Shown here: one piece after another, positions 33,632-43,943 of the stretch | How positions within the stretch are numbered: the first letter of the stretch is position 1 | Layout of the letters: the number at the start of each line of letters is the position of its first letter | Assembly (NCBI GenBank): GCA_015056905.1 | Contig: SVFI01000011.1 | Coordinates: forward strand, 1-64,000 | Reading direction: 5' to 3' | Source of the DNA: Lachnospiraceae bacterium | GTDB taxonomy: Bacteria > Bacillota > Clostridia > Lachnospirales > Lachnospiraceae | Length of the DNA: 64,000 nt | Program-made: the position numbers and the translations under genes | The notes under the pieces: generated by a model | The model's database searches: none | What the model saw: the letters and a program-made list of their open reading frames with translations, nothing else | What the model was told of the DNA's origin: nothing

Positions 33632-34834
33632 CTATTTTGCAAATAATAAATCAATCATCTCGCAACCTTTTGCAACCATATTACCGGATGCTGCTGCCTC
33701 CGCTTCCGTGTAATCCCACGTCTTATCAAGCGGCGCGGACGAATCGTAAAGCATATAAGGAACGCTGTCCGCTGTGTGCGTACGAAGCCGTACCGGTGTC
33801 GGATGATCCGGAAGTACCAGCATACGGAAATCTTCGCCTGCTGCCTTAAGTTCGCTCACAAGCGGCCCGATAACTTTTTCATCGATATATTCAATCGCCT
33901 GCACCTTGCGCTCATAGCTTCCCTGATGACCCATTTCATCCGGTGCTTCGATATGAATATATACAAAATCATAGCCATCCTGCACAAGCGCTTTGACCGC
34001 TGCGTCTTTTTTTCCTGTGTAATTTGTATGAAGACCTGCGTCAGCACCTTCCACCTCTGCGTTATCCATACCTGCTCCGACCGCAATACCTTTTAAAAGG
34101 TCAACCGCCGAAATCATGAGACCTTTCTTCCCTGTCTTTTCATAGAAAGAAGAAAGCATCGGTTTGGTACCTGCTCCCCAGAACCAACAGCAGTTCGCCG
34201 GGTTTAACCCCTTTTTCTTACGCTCTACATTGATTGGATGATTCACTAAGATATCATAACTCTTACGCATCATTTCACGGAGCACTTCATCCTGCGGCAA
34301 ATGCTGACCAATCACCTGTGTGAGTACATCGTGAGGAGGTGTCAGCTCCACAACCTGACCTTTATCCCAAATCAGGCAATGACGATAACTGGTACCTACA
34401 TAAAACTGATATATTTCATTCTGAAGCTGCTCTTTGACCGCCTCGAGAAGCACAGCACACTCCTGTGTACTGATTTCGCCCGAACTGTGGTCAATAATCG
34501 TCTTTTCTTCAAAAGGAACATCATCCTCGGAAATTGTCACAATGTTACAACGAATCGCAATGTCCGTGTCTTTCATCGGAATACCGATGCTGAGAGCCTC
34601 AAGCGGAGAACGTCCGGAATAATAAATCTTCGGATCATATCCCATCACGGAAAGATTCGCCGTATCGCTTCCGGGCTTCATACCGTCCGGAATCGTATGC
34701 ACCATTCCTATTTCACTCTTTTTGCTCAAATTGTCGAGACACGGAGTTTTGGCATAGGCAAGTGGTGTCTTGCCGCCGAGAGCCTCTATCGGCTCATCTG
34801 CCATACCGTCCTCAAGTACAATTACATATTTCAT
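33632..34834 (-). CDS. Phosphoglycerate-mutase-like protein, proposed homoserine kinase
   Basis: A 400-residue alkaline-phosphatase-superfamily protein of the archaeal cofactor-independent phosphoglycerate mutase type. The N-terminus has VIVLEDGMADEPI, the nucleophile Ser is in GSDTANLSVMGYDP, and metal-binding clusters include EAPDEMGHQG and VLPDHPTPV. Members lying in threonine operons are annotated in databases as a proposed homoserine kinase. This copy sits between homoserine dehydrogenase and aspartokinase, and no classical thrB is in the window, which supports that reading. Mutase activity cannot be excluded. Confidence 0.85.
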   Translation of the reverse strand: MKYVIVLEDGMADEPIEALGGKTPLAYAKTPCLDNLSKKSEIGMVHTIPDGMKPGSDTANLSVMGYDPKIYYSGRSPLEALSIGIPMKDTDIAIRCNIVTISEDDVPFEEKTIIDHSSGEISTQECAVLLEAVKEQLQNEIYQFYVGTSYRHCLIWDKGQVVELTPPHDVLTQVIGQHLPQDEVLREMMRKSYDILVNHPINVERKKKGLNPANCCWFWGAGTKPMLSSFYEKTGKKGLMISAVDLLKGIAVGAGMDNAEVEGADAGLHTNYTGKKDAAVKALVQDGYDFVYIHIEAPDEMGHQGSYERKVQAIEYIDEKVIGPLVSELKAAGEDFRMLVLPDHPTPVRLRTHTADSVPYMLYDSSAPLDKTWDYTEAEAAASGNMVAKGCEMIDLLFAK

Positions 34835-34849
34835 GCTTTCGCCTACTTT

Positions 34850-36055
34850 CTATTCTTCCACACGGATACGGCTGAGTACCTCGCCTACCTGCGTGCTCTT
34901 TTCATTAAATTCTTTTTCGCTCATCGCTTTTGTGAAAAATCCTTTTTCTCCTGCAACACCCGCTTCGATGAGTTCAATTTCACCGAACACATCCTGTGCT
35001 TTTGCAAAATCCGCATCAGAAACACGTACGAAGAAACGTTTCACAGAATCATCCATGCTGGAAAGCTCCAAATCTTCCGCATCCCAGAAACAGAACACCG
35101 TCTTACCGAGGTGTTTCACACAGTCAATAATATCGGAAACCACCGCGCTGGCTGTCGGAAGCTTACCCGCACCCGCACCGTAATACATCGTGTTACCGAG
35201 TGTATTGCCGTGTACTAAAATTCCGTTGAACACATCGTTGACACTAAAGAGCGGATTGTTCTGGTTAATCATGCAAGGAGTTACCATTGCGAAATATTTT
35301 CCATCCACATTCTTACTCATCGCGAGAAGCTTGATAGTCCATCCTGCTTTTTTAGCATATGTAAAATCTGTTGTCGTAATTTTCGTGATACCTTCGGTAT
35401 AAATATTTTCAAAATTTACATTCTTTCCATATACAAGAGAAGAAAGAATTGCAATTTTACGACATGCATCATATCCTTCCACGTCAGCTTCCGGATTGCG
35501 CTCCGCATATCCTTTTTCCTGTGCCTCTTTTAATACAACATCAAAGTCAGAACCTTCTTTTTCCATCTTGGTCAGAATATAGTTCGTCGTTCCGTTCAAG
35601 ATACCCGTGATACCATCCACGCGCTCCGGTGTCAGAGATGCATTCAGCGGACGGATAATCGGGATACCTCCTCCTACGCTGGCTTCAAACATGTAATTAC
35701 ATTTGTTGTCACGTGCAATCTGTAAAAGTTCCGGACCATGTTTTGCCACAAGTTCCTTGTTGGATGTACAAACACTCTTACCGGAAGAAAGTGCACGTTT
35801 TGTAAATGTATATGCAGGCTCAACGCCTCCCATTGCCTCTGCAATCACCTGTACTTCCGGATCATTTAAAATCACTTCCACATCGTGTACCACGAGGCTC
35901 TCGTATGGGTCCCCCGGGAAATCACGCAGGTCAAGAATGTATTTTACATCAATCTCATCTCCTGCTTTCTTGTTTACCATGTCCTGATTTGTCTTAATTA
36001 CCTCAACGATACCGCTTCCTACGGTACCATATCCTAATACTGCAACTTTTACCAT
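34850..36055 (-). CDS. hom: Homoserine dehydrogenase
   Basis: A 401-residue NAD(P)-dependent enzyme that reduces aspartate semialdehyde to homoserine. The Rossmann motif is GYGTVGSG at the N-terminus. The substrate block ASVGGGIPIIRPLN and the catalytic Lys region (ILNGTTNYIL, then NPEADVEGYDACRK) are intact. It lacks the usual long C-terminal ACT domain; instead a free-standing ACT protein is encoded five bases upstream. Operon gene two of four. Confidence 0.95.
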   Translation of the reverse strand: MVKVAVLGYGTVGSGIVEVIKTNQDMVNKKAGDEIDVKYILDLRDFPGDPYESLVVHDVEVILNDPEVQVIAEAMGGVEPAYTFTKRALSSGKSVCTSNKELVAKHGPELLQIARDNKCNYMFEASVGGGIPIIRPLNASLTPERVDGITGILNGTTNYILTKMEKEGSDFDVVLKEAQEKGYAERNPEADVEGYDACRKIAILSSLVYGKNVNFENIYTEGITKITTTDFTYAKKAGWTIKLLAMSKNVDGKYFAMVTPCMINQNNPLFSVNDVFNGILVHGNTLGNTMYYGAGAGKLPTASAVVSDIIDCVKHLGKTVFCFWDAEDLELSSMDDSVKRFFVRVSDADFAKAQDVFGEIELIEAGVAGEKGFFTKAMSEKEFNEKSTQVGEVLSRIRVEE

Positions 36056-36060
36056 TTTCT

Positions 36061-36504
36061 TTACTCCTTAGCTATTATTTTCACGTAGTGAACACCTTTT
36101 TGCCGTTCCATTGCATCCACCATCTTGGACACATCTCCCGTTGTCGGAAGAACCTGAACACTGATGGAAAGCGATGCAACACCATTGATGGGAATACTCT
36201 GATGAATCGTTAAGATGTTAGCTCCGAACGTCGCTATCGTCTTAAGTACATCCGAAAGCAGTCCCGGCTCGTCATCCATCTGAAACGTCAGCGTAATCGT
36301 CGTGCCCGTCGCCGTGTCGTGGAACGGAAAAATATCTTCTTTATATTTATAGAAAGAACTGCGGCTGATTCCGACTCTGTCGACCGCTTCCTGAACGGAA
36401 ATATTGCGCCCCGAGTCAATCAGACGCTTGGCCTCCACCACTTTGAGCAGCACTTCCGGCAACGCCTTCTGCTTCACCACGAAATATTCTGTTGTCTGTT
36501 TCAT
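36061..36504 (-). CDS. ACT-domain regulatory protein (PheB-like, UPF0735)
   Basis: A 147-residue protein. The ATG at 36504 has GAGGTGAT upstream; a longer frame is unsupported. Residues 1-70 form a helix-turn-helix-like head (QEAVDRVGISRSSFYKYKED), and residues 75-147 an ACT domain (ITLTFQMDDEPGLLSDVL, then ISVQVLPTTGDV). First gene of the aspartate-family operon. It may sense an amino acid and act on homoserine dehydrogenase, which lacks its own ACT domain, or on transcription. I see no T-box or lysine riboswitch in the 200 bases upstream. Confidence 0.88.
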   Translation of the reverse strand: MKQTTEYFVVKQKALPEVLLKVVEAKRLIDSGRNISVQEAVDRVGISRSSFYKYKEDIFPFHDTATGTTITLTFQMDDEPGLLSDVLKTIATFGANILTIHQSIPINGVASLSISVQVLPTTGDVSKMVDAMERQKGVHYVKIIAKE

Positions 36505-36708
36505 TTTATCACCTCGTGTCTGCGATACAAAAACAGTTGTCTTTCGTTGTGCGTCTATCGCGCACACTTGTTTGTCACCGAAAGATATAATAGCATAATT
36601 ACCAAATATAAGCAAGAGAATTTGTGTATTTTTATAGATACAAAACGGACATTGCGAAGTGATACAATATGAATAATTACGGACTATATTTAAATATGTG
36701 AGGATTAT

Positions 36709-38706
36709 ATGAAAAGATCAAAAGACAGACGAATTAAAAAACTGAAAAGAAACCGGATTCTGCCGTCCCTTATCGGATTGTGTTTCCTTCTTTTTTTATT
36801 CATTATATTGTTGGCGGTCATTGCATCATTTACTGTTGTCAGTACGCTTTATACAAAAATGGACCAGTGCAATGCAAATTCCGAAAGAATTGCCTATGCC
36901 TACAAAAATGTTTCGGAGGGCGATATCGACAAAACCGGAGAAAATGTTTTATCTTACCTTTCCTTCTCTCCGGATATCGACACCGTCAGTATTCTGTCTG
37001 CAGATGAGAAACCGCTTTGGTCCTCTTCTGACCGGTATCCGGATATGTCTTCCGCAAGTACGTTTTCCATCCGGCAAAACGGAACAGACTATACCTATTA
37101 TATTGCTGTAGAAGAAGATGCACAGAATATTTTTGAATTTGAAGACGAAGAACTTGCTATCTCTTCGGACATTTTTGATTTTATTAAATTACAGTCTCTG
37201 AACAAAATGTCGGAAACTTCCGAATCTTTCGATAATATAAGCATCATCGAAGCTAAGCTCTGGTATATCATTCCGTCCGGCGACTATAACGTCTGTGTAC
37301 TGAATCATATTCATGTTTACGCCATGGACTTTATTTTTATCCTCACAATACTCGGCACTGCTGTTGCAATGCTTGCTATCTTCTGCATCTATTATGTGAT
37401 TTCTTTCATCTTTGTACTTGCCGACCAGCACAAAATCACAAAGATTATTTACACTGACATGGTAACAGGCGGAAACAACTGGCTGCATTTTACAACACAC
37501 AGCACAAAACTGTTAAAAAGAGCTTCAAAAAAACGAAAAAAATATGCTGTCGTTCATCTTCGCATGCGTAAATATCAAAGTTTTTGTACCTGTTTCGGTG
37601 TCAAAGACGGTGAGGAACTCCTGGAACGTTTTTATCACGCACTGCGCAAAAACATAAAGCGCAAGGAGCAGGTGGCATATCGAGAGAATGCAGATTTTGC
37701 TCTTCTGCTGTTGTATGAGGACGAAAATACCCTGTCAGAAAGGATTTCACAAATTGAATCTTCCATCTGTCAAGTCCTTGAAAATATTAAACTAAACTTC
37801 AGTTTCGGTATTTGTCTGCCGGAGAAGGGTGAGACAGATGTCGAAAAACTTTACAACAACGCATACATTGCAAGGGAACTTCTCTGCGAAGACAACGAAA
37901 AACACATTGCCTTCTTTGACATAGAAATGAATAAACAGCATCTTTGGGAGCACAAAGTCGAAGACGATATGGAAAAAGCTCTTTTAAACAAAGAGTTTCA
38001 AGTATATCTGCAACCGAAAATCAGCACAAGAGGTGAGCAGCTCGGCGGCGCGGAAGCACTTGTACGCTGGATTCATCCGACCGAAGGCTTCATCCCGCCA
38101 AACCGCTTTATTCCGATTTTTGAGCGAAACGGGTTTATTTTAAAGCTTGATGACTATATGCTGGAAGAAGTTGCCCGCAAACAATCGGAATGGATTGCAA
38201 AGGGACGCAAGGTTGTCCCGATTTCCGTCAATATCTCGCGCGCCCACTTTACGCGCGAAGATTTGGCAGACCACATCTGCCGTATCGTGGATAAATACAA
38301 TGTCCCGCATGATGTCATCGAACTGGAACTGACAGAAAGCGCTTTCTTCGATGACAAGCAGGTGCTGTTAAATACGGTAAAACAGCTCCGTGAGCATGCT
38401 TTCCCTGTTTCCATGGACGACTTCGGGGCCGGCTACTCGTCACTGAACTCCCTTAAGGAGCTCCCGATTGACGTTCTCAAAATTGATGCAGATTTCTTCC
38501 GTGGCATTGATTCTCTTGACCGAGGAATGCTCATTGTCTCTGAGGTCATTGACCTTGCAAAGAAGCTTGATATGAAGATTGTCGCAGAAGGTATCGAGAG
38601 CCGCGAACAGGTAGACTTTTTGATTGAGCAGGAATGTGATTTGATTCAGGGTTATTTCTACGCGAAACCGATGCCAATGGATGAATTTGAGAAAACATAT
38701 GAATAA
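36709..38706 (+). CDS. Membrane c-di-GMP phosphodiesterase (degenerate GGDEF, intact EAL)
   Basis: A 665-residue protein with an N-terminal helix (21-45), an extracellular sensor of about 160 residues and a second helix (about 208-232). A degenerate GGDEF domain follows, with RENADF where GGDEF should be. The C-terminal EAL domain is complete: EALVRW, VNISRAHF, LELTESAF, DDFGAGYSS, KIDADFF and EGIE. It should linearise c-di-GMP, with the dead cyclase domain perhaps binding GTP as regulator. Monocistronic; ribosome site GAGGAT. Confidence 0.92.
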   Translation: MKRSKDRRIKKLKRNRILPSLIGLCFLLFLFIILLAVIASFTVVSTLYTKMDQCNANSERIAYAYKNVSEGDIDKTGENVLSYLSFSPDIDTVSILSADEKPLWSSSDRYPDMSSASTFSIRQNGTDYTYYIAVEEDAQNIFEFEDEELAISSDIFDFIKLQSLNKMSETSESFDNISIIEAKLWYIIPSGDYNVCVLNHIHVYAMDFIFILTILGTAVAMLAIFCIYYVISFIFVLADQHKITKIIYTDMVTGGNNWLHFTTHSTKLLKRASKKRKKYAVVHLRMRKYQSFCTCFGVKDGEELLERFYHALRKNIKRKEQVAYRENADFALLLLYEDENTLSERISQIESSICQVLENIKLNFSFGICLPEKGETDVEKLYNNAYIARELLCEDNEKHIAFFDIEMNKQHLWEHKVEDDMEKALLNKEFQVYLQPKISTRGEQLGGAEALVRWIHPTEGFIPPNRFIPIFERNGFILKLDDYMLEEVARKQSEWIAKGRKVVPISVNISRAHFTREDLADHICRIVDKYNVPHDVIELELTESAFFDDKQVLLNTVKQLREHAFPVSMDDFGAGYSSLNSLKELPIDVLKIDADFFRGIDSLDRGMLIVSEVIDLAKKLDMKIVAEGIESREQVDFLIEQECDLIQGYFYAKPMPMDEFEKTYE

Positions 38707-38734
38707 AGGCTATACTAAAAAGGGGCGATTGCAT

Positions 38735-39535
38735 TTATTTTGCAATCGCTCCCAGTTTATTTTCCCAAAACATATCTATCTTTGTTTTGTTATGGATATA
38801 CGGAAGTTTCTCCGTCTGCACAAGCCGCGCCTCAATCCGCGTGTTCTCCCCCGGTTGTTCATAGAATCGGACGATAAATCCCCATTCCTGTCTTCCGTCA
38901 AAATCCTGAATGTGATTCGGCTTTTTATAATCTTTGATAATCAGTGCTCCAAAGCTCTTTTCCTGTCGCCATTCATATTGGTATATATCATTCATGTTGT
39001 CATGTGCCATAAATTCCATGCACTCTTCCTTGGTGTAATGTGTCGTGTAACAAAACTCCGTGGCCCGGTCGGTTCCTTCAAAATGCTCACGCAGAATTTT
39101 CTCCGCTTCCCTGCCACCCTTTTTTCTCATATAGAGCAAAACCGAAAAAAACACAAGCAAGAAAACAGCAGGAAACAAAAACTCCGTTTTCCATTTTTCT
39201 GCCAGGAACACTACTCCCATGGTACAGGATAAAAATACGACCAAGAACATCGGTATGATAAAACTCACACCGCTGCACGTTTTGATATTTATGCAGTTCA
39301 TGTCACCCTTCTGTGAAATACTGCCTGCAAGTTGAACAAATCCCCCTGCCCTTCTCCGTCCGTTTTGCTGTGCCGGCGCCAATACCATAAGATGAAACTG
39401 TTTCGCTGTCAACCGGCCGGCCGGTAGAAATTTCCGTTTCATCGCTCTGAGTTCATCCAAAACAAGTTCTTCCTTCATGGATGTATGTATTTCATATACA
39501 TGTTCTGTCTTCCCGGACATATTCTCACCACGCAT
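38735..39535 (-). CDS. Membrane protein of unknown function
   Basis: A 266-residue protein with two adjacent membrane helices (about residues 90-110 and 115-135) flanked by soluble parts of about 85 and 130 residues. The C-terminal part is rich in aromatic and charged residues (EEWGF-type strands). I recognise no family with confidence. The ATG has GGGGGAG seven bases upstream, and a second ATG five codons in is possible. The gene is flanked by convergent and divergent single genes, so context gives no clue. Confidence 0.7.
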   Translation of the reverse strand: MRGENMSGKTEHVYEIHTSMKEELVLDELRAMKRKFLPAGRLTAKQFHLMVLAPAQQNGRRRAGGFVQLAGSISQKGDMNCINIKTCSGVSFIIPMFLVVFLSCTMGVVFLAEKWKTEFLFPAVFLLVFFSVLLYMRKKGGREAEKILREHFEGTDRATEFCYTTHYTKEECMEFMAHDNMNDIYQYEWRQEKSFGALIIKDYKKPNHIQDFDGRQEWGFIVRFYEQPGENTRIEARLVQTEKLPYIHNKTKIDMFWENKLGAIAK

Positions 39536-39691
39536 GTTCTGTCTCCCCCAAGTTTATTTTATTTTATTATAAACACTTCTTACTTTCTGTGCAAGAATAC
39601 GAACATTTTCTCAACTCTACCAACAGTCGGTTGCCCATTTACTACTATTATGTTAGTTTAAAGTCACAAGCAATTTATCGAGGTAACACAT

Positions 39692-40063
39692 ATGGAAAAA
39701 GAAAAACTCGGTTCCTTTATTTCTGAGCTTCGAAAAGAACATAGTATGACACAGAAAGAACTGTCAGAAAGACTTGGTGTAACTGACAAAGCTGTTTCAA
39801 AATGGGAACGCGGACTCAGTTTCCCTGATATTTCACTGCTGGAACCGCTAGCGAATACATTTGAGGTTAGCGTCTTGGAACTTCTGCAGGGGAAACGTCT
39901 TCCCAAAGAAGAAGCAATCCCGGCCGTGCCTGCCAATGAAGTGCTGGATGACTTACTCCGTATTTCTGATGACGAAATCCGGAAAAAGCATGTTATCAGC
40001 AAATCCATTATTATATTATGCTGCGTTTCGCTTCTGCTTTTGGTATCCATCATTTTAAATTAA
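39692..40063 (+). CDS. XRE-family regulator with C-terminal membrane helix
   Basis: A 123-residue protein. Residues 5-63 are a Cro/CI-type helix-turn-helix (ELSERLGVTDKAVSKWERGLS), a linker follows, and the last 20 residues form a membrane helix (IILCCVSLLLLVSIILN). Related Lachnospiraceae regulators of this type often continue beyond such a helix, so this one may be truncated. Its 3' end overlaps the next open frame by 46 bases. Ribosome site GAGGTAA. Probably a membrane-tethered transcription regulator of unknown target. Confidence 0.8.
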   Translation: MEKEKLGSFISELRKEHSMTQKELSERLGVTDKAVSKWERGLSFPDISLLEPLANTFEVSVLELLQGKRLPKEEAIPAVPANEVLDDLLRISDDEIRKKHVISKSIIILCCVSLLLLVSIILN

Positions 40064-41433
40064 AAGAAACAAAGTTTCTGGATTTTTGCAAAAAATATTA
40101 CCTTTGGCTTTGCGGTGTATGCCTTGTGGCCTTTAGTGCCTTTACATACCTGAACGGCTATATGCTCGCAAATCACGGCTACTGGACAGAAACTGCAACC
40201 GATCCGGGATATGCAGACAAATTTATGACACTTGGACCTCAGCTTACCATGACGTTTTTCTTTGTATTTCTGCTGATCCTGATTTCCTTAAAATGCAGGT
40301 TCGAAAACCGTGTGCTTGATTTTCTGGGTAAAATTTCGCTGGAGCTTTATCTGATTCATAACCTGTTTATCATGCATTTTGATATGCTTTCCGGCATCGG
40401 TATCTATGTGGTCAGCGTGCTTGTCTGCTCGATTTTGACAGCGAGCCTGCTTCACGAAATCATCACCTTTGTATTTTGCAAAATAAATAAAAGGCCCTAT
40501 CCGAAACCTAAGGATATACGTCCTGCGATAAAGGCTTATTTTCAAAAGAAATCGACTGATTGCAAAGCTTCCATCCGTTATGCAAGAAGACATCCGAAAG
40601 CAACCGGAGTCATTGTATTTCGTAACTGCATTTGCATTTTGTTATGTCTTGCAGCGCTCTACCCAATCAGCATTATGCTTGTCAATTCCACACGTACTGC
40701 TTACAGCATGGTACATCGTGGATTTACCCTGATTCCGGAAGGGAAATTTTTGGAAAGCTTCAATAATGTTATGGCAATGGAGAGTCATCATACCTGTCCT
40801 ATTTCCAGAGCCATGGTGTATTCTCTCATTGTTTCACTCTCTTCCGGCGGACTTTCCATTTATTTCGGAAGCATGTGCGCATATGGCTTTGAAATGTTCC
40901 GCTTCCGCGGCAAAAAACATCTTTGGAAAATTGTCATAGCATCCATGATGTTTTCACAGATTTCAACTTCCGTCGGATTTTTTAAACTATCGCTGAGCAT
41001 GGGGCTTATAAACTCACTCCTTCCGCTGATTATACCGGCCATTGCAGCACCTGCGACCGCTTACTTTATGCGGATGTACCTAAAAATGATTCCACTGCAA
41101 AGCATTGTCGAAGCAGCCCGAATCGACGGTTGTTCGGAACTTTCAATTTTCCACCGGATGATACTGCCTTCCATAAAACCGGCGCTATGTCTGCAATTTA
41201 TCTTTACGTTTACCGCATCATGGAACAACGGTTTTATGCACAGCCTGATTCTTCAAATGCCGGAAGTGCGAACCATTGCAACATTCATAGAAGGTCCTCC
41301 GGCGCGCGGTTCTTCCGGAAGCCCGGAAATGTATGTGATGATGATTCTCTTTACCATTCCGACACTGATTGTATATCTGCTCTTTTCAAAGAGTATTGTT
41401 TCCCGCATTGTGCTGGGCAGCGTCAAGGAATAA
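40018..41433 (+). pseudogene. Chimera: acyltransferase-3 C-terminus joined to MalG-like permease
   Basis: A 471-codon open frame joining two unrelated membrane proteins. Residues about 15-150 match only the C-terminal end of an acyltransferase_3 protein (LGKISLELYLIHNLFIMH). Residues about 185-471 match a carbohydrate ABC permease of the MalG type, with the EAA loop EAARIDGCSELSIFHRMILP. The start lies inside the regulator gene without a ribosome site. No binding protein, ATPase or partner permease is near. A deletion that fused remnants of a regulator, an acyltransferase and a permease explains it best; a functional fusion is less likely. Confidence 0.6.
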
Positions 41434-41454
41434 TATTTTATCTATTAAAAGCAT

Positions 41455-41497
41455 CAAAAAAGGAATATCTTTCTTGCCCAAAGATATTCCTTTTATT
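41455..41497 (+). terminator. Intrinsic terminator after the chimera
   Basis: Stem AAAGGAATATCTTT/AAAGATATTCCTTT with loop CTTGCCC and flanking A and T runs, 22 bases after the stop; it can also act on glyA transcripts from the other strand. Confidence 0.85.
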
Positions 41498-41527
41498 TGT
41501 TCTATTATATTATCACATCTTAGATAA

Positions 41528-42766
41528 TTAGATAAGCGGATATTTCTTTGTAAGTTCAGCTACGATAGCCTGAGCCTCAGGAACTTTTTCCTCGCCGCCT
41601 TTGATTACGAGCGCGATTGCCTCTGCAATCTTATCCATATCTTCTGTGTTCATACCACGGGAAGTTACAGCCGGTGTTCCGAGACGGATACCGCTTGTCA
41701 CGAACGGAGATTTCGGATCGTTCGGGATTGTGTTCTTGTTCGCTGTAATGTGAGCCTGATCAAGAAGCTTCTCAACTGCTTTACCTGTTAAATCAAAGTT
41801 TGTAAGATCTACAAGCATCAGGTGGTTATCTGTACCGCCGGATACAATCTTGATGCCTCTGTCCATAAGACCTTTGGAAAGAGCCTGTGCATTTTCAATG
41901 ACTGCTTTTCCGTATGCTTTGAATTCATCGGAAAGTGCCTCTTTGAAACATACAGCCTTTGCAGCAATCACATGCATAAGCGGACCACCCTGGATACCCG
42001 GGAAGATTGCTTTGTTAAAGTTGAATTTATCTGCTGCTTCCTGATTGCAGAGAATGAGACCGCCACGAGGTCCGCGGAGTGTCTTATGTGTTGTTGTCGT
42101 AACAACATCTGCGTAAGGAATCGGGCTTTCATGCATTCCTGTTGCAACAAGACCTGCGATGTGAGCCATATCTACCATAAGTACTGCGCCTACTTCGTCA
42201 GCAATTTCACGGAATTTCTTGAAATCAATTTTTCTTGCGTAAGCAGATGCACCTGCAATAATCATTTTCGGTTTGCATTCAAGAGCAATTTCTCTTACCT
42301 TATCATAATCGATGAAACCGTCGTCGTTTACACCGTAAGGAACACAGTTGTAATATTTACCTGACATATTTACCGGTGAACCGTGTGATAAATGTCCGCC
42401 GTGATCAAGGTTCATTCCCATATATGTATCGCCCGGCTCCATTACAGCAAAAAATACTGCCATATTTGCCTGTGCGCCTGAATGCGGCTGAACGTTTGCG
42501 TAATCACAGCCGAACAATTCTTTCGCTCTGTCTCTTGCAAGGTCTTCCACTACGTCCACGCAGTCACATCCGCCGTAGTAACGCTTTGCAGGATATCCTT
42601 CTGCGTATTTGTTTGTCAATGGACTTCCCATTGCTGCCATAACAGCCTTGCTTACCCAGTTTTCGGAAGCAATCAGCTCGATATGGTCGTTCTGTCTCGC
42701 CTGCTCCGCCTCAATCGCCTGGGCAATTTCAGGGTCTACGTTTCTTACTTCATCTAAAGAATACAT
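41528..42766 (-). CDS. glyA: Serine hydroxymethyltransferase
   Basis: A 412-residue PLP enzyme converting serine and tetrahydrofolate to glycine and methylenetetrahydrofolate, the one-carbon donor for thyA. The Schiff-base Lys is K228 in [17 protein letters not shown]-terminal IELIASENW and the substrate loop TNKYAEGYP are intact. Length is normal. It is monocistronic, with a TGGTATAAT extended -10 at 42844-42852. No glycine or tetrahydrofolate riboswitch is visible in the leader. Confidence 0.97.
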   Translation of the reverse strand: MYSLDEVRNVDPEIAQAIEAEQARQNDHIELIASENWVSKAVMAAMGSPLTNKYAEGYPAKRYYGGCDCVDVVEDLARDRAKELFGCDYANVQPHSGAQANMAVFFAVMEPGDTYMGMNLDHGGHLSHGSPVNMSGKYYNCVPYGVNDDGFIDYDKVREIALECKPKMIIAGASAYARKIDFKKFREIADEVGAVLMVDMAHIAGLVATGMHESPIPYADVVTTTTHKTLRGPRGGLILCNQEAADKFNFNKAIFPGIQGGPLMHVIAAKAVCFKEALSDEFKAYGKAVIENAQALSKGLMDRGIKIVSGGTDNHLMLVDLTNFDLTGKAVEKLLDQAHITANKNTIPNDPKSPFVTSGIRLGTPAVTSRGMNTEDMDKIAEAIALVIKGGEEKVPEAQAIVAELTKKYPLI

Positions 42767-42969
42767 GTTTGTACCTCCCGTATGATTTATATAATTTATA
42801 ATTGATTTCGCATGTATTTACACATACATACACCCTGTCCGAAATTATACCATATTTTCAGGCGGCTGAGAATCCTAATTTTTTATTAAATTGATTTTTT
42901 TGTGGTAGAAGCACACATTTCTTTGTGGTATGATGAAAAAGAATTCGACAGACAAATGAGGGATAAGAT

Positions 42970-43902
42970 ATGTATCACATTATCGTTAATCCGAGTTCGA
43001 AATCCGGACTCGCAAAAAAACAATGGAAAGAGTTAAAAAAAATACTGGATGATAAAAAGGTAACGTATATCGTGCATTTTACCAAATCCGAGAAAGATTT
43101 GAAAAATTATACACATTCTGTTACCGACCGCTTACTTTTTGAGCACAACGCTTGTCCGAACCGGCTGATTGTTCTTGGCGGAGACGGTACTTTAAACTGC
43201 GTGCTCAATGCCATTGATGACCTGGAACACACTATCGTTTCCTATATGCCGACCGGCACAAGTAACGATTTTGCACGTGCCACAGGCATTTCTACCGACC
43301 CAACAGGTGCTGTGAGCGCCCTCAAAAAAGGCGGCGTCACAAGACATACCGATGTCGGTCTCGTGCGATTCGGTCGCAAACAGCGACGTTTTGCCGTAAG
43401 TTGCGGAATCGGTTTCGATGCAGCAACCTGCGACGAAGTCATGCGCACGCCTGCCAAGAATCTATTTAACAGACTCGGTCTGGGACGCTTAATTTATTGT
43501 GCCATCGCATTGAAACAGCTCATCTCTCTCGAGCATGTCTCTTGTGATTTGTATTTAGACGACAAGCCGCCGATTCATTTTAACCGGCTTTTGTTTGCGT
43601 CATTTATGCAACTTCCGTACGAAGGCGGCGGATTTATGCTCTGTCCGAATGCGGATTCCGGCGATGGACTTTTAGAAATTTGTGTTGCCAGCAATCTGAC
43701 GGCCTTACAGGCTCTTCCGATTTTTCCGCTCGCTCTTTCCGGGAAACACACCGACAAAGACGGAATTCACATGTACCGTGCACGCAACATACGCATCGTG
43801 ACATCAAAGCCGCTATGTGTACACACGGACGGAGAAGTTTGCGGTCATCATTCCGAGCTCGTTCTCAGTACACTTGAGAACGGTTTAAATTATCGCAAAT
43901 AG
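42970..43902 (+). CDS. Diacylglycerol/sphingoid lipid kinase family protein
   Basis: A 310-residue cytosolic or membrane-peripheral kinase. The catalytic signature is GGDGTLN at residues 70-76, preceded by IIVNPSSKSGLA. Substrate-binding SYMPTGTSNDFA follows. It resembles DgkB and YegS, phosphorylating diacylglycerol or a related lipid with ATP and Mg2+. It is 41 bases upstream of a PAP2-type lipid phosphatase on the same strand, an apparent kinase-phosphatase pair acting on one lipid pool. Ribosome site GAGGG. Confidence 0.92.
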   Translation: MYHIIVNPSSKSGLAKKQWKELKKILDDKKVTYIVHFTKSEKDLKNYTHSVTDRLLFEHNACPNRLIVLGGDGTLNCVLNAIDDLEHTIVSYMPTGTSNDFARATGISTDPTGAVSALKKGGVTRHTDVGLVRFGRKQRRFAVSCGIGFDAATCDEVMRTPAKNLFNRLGLGRLIYCAIALKQLISLEHVSCDLYLDDKPPIHFNRLLFASFMQLPYEGGGFMLCPNADSGDGLLEICVASNLTALQALPIFPLALSGKHTDKDGIHMYRARNIRIVTSKPLCVHTDGEVCGHHSELVLSTLENGLNYRK

Positions 43903-43943
43903 CACAACTGCTGACAAAGCGACAAAAAGAAGGTTGTTTTAAA

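Noticed and set aside
34301..35218. 305-codon + strand frame spanning the mutase-like and hom genes
   Set aside because: Antisense to two conserved genes and crosses their boundary; Arg/His/Phe-rich shadow composition.
36505..36708. T-box or lysine riboswitch before the aspartate-family operon
   Set aside because: No T-box core sequence, specifier-loop hairpin or terminator/antiterminator pair could be found in the gap.
36709..38706. Bifunctional cyclase/phosphodiesterase
   Set aside because: The GGDEF signature is replaced by RENADF, so only phosphodiesterase activity is supported.
38735..41433. Genomic island or phage remnant
   Set aside because: No integrase, tRNA junction or direct repeats seen; the composite genes are better explained by deletion.
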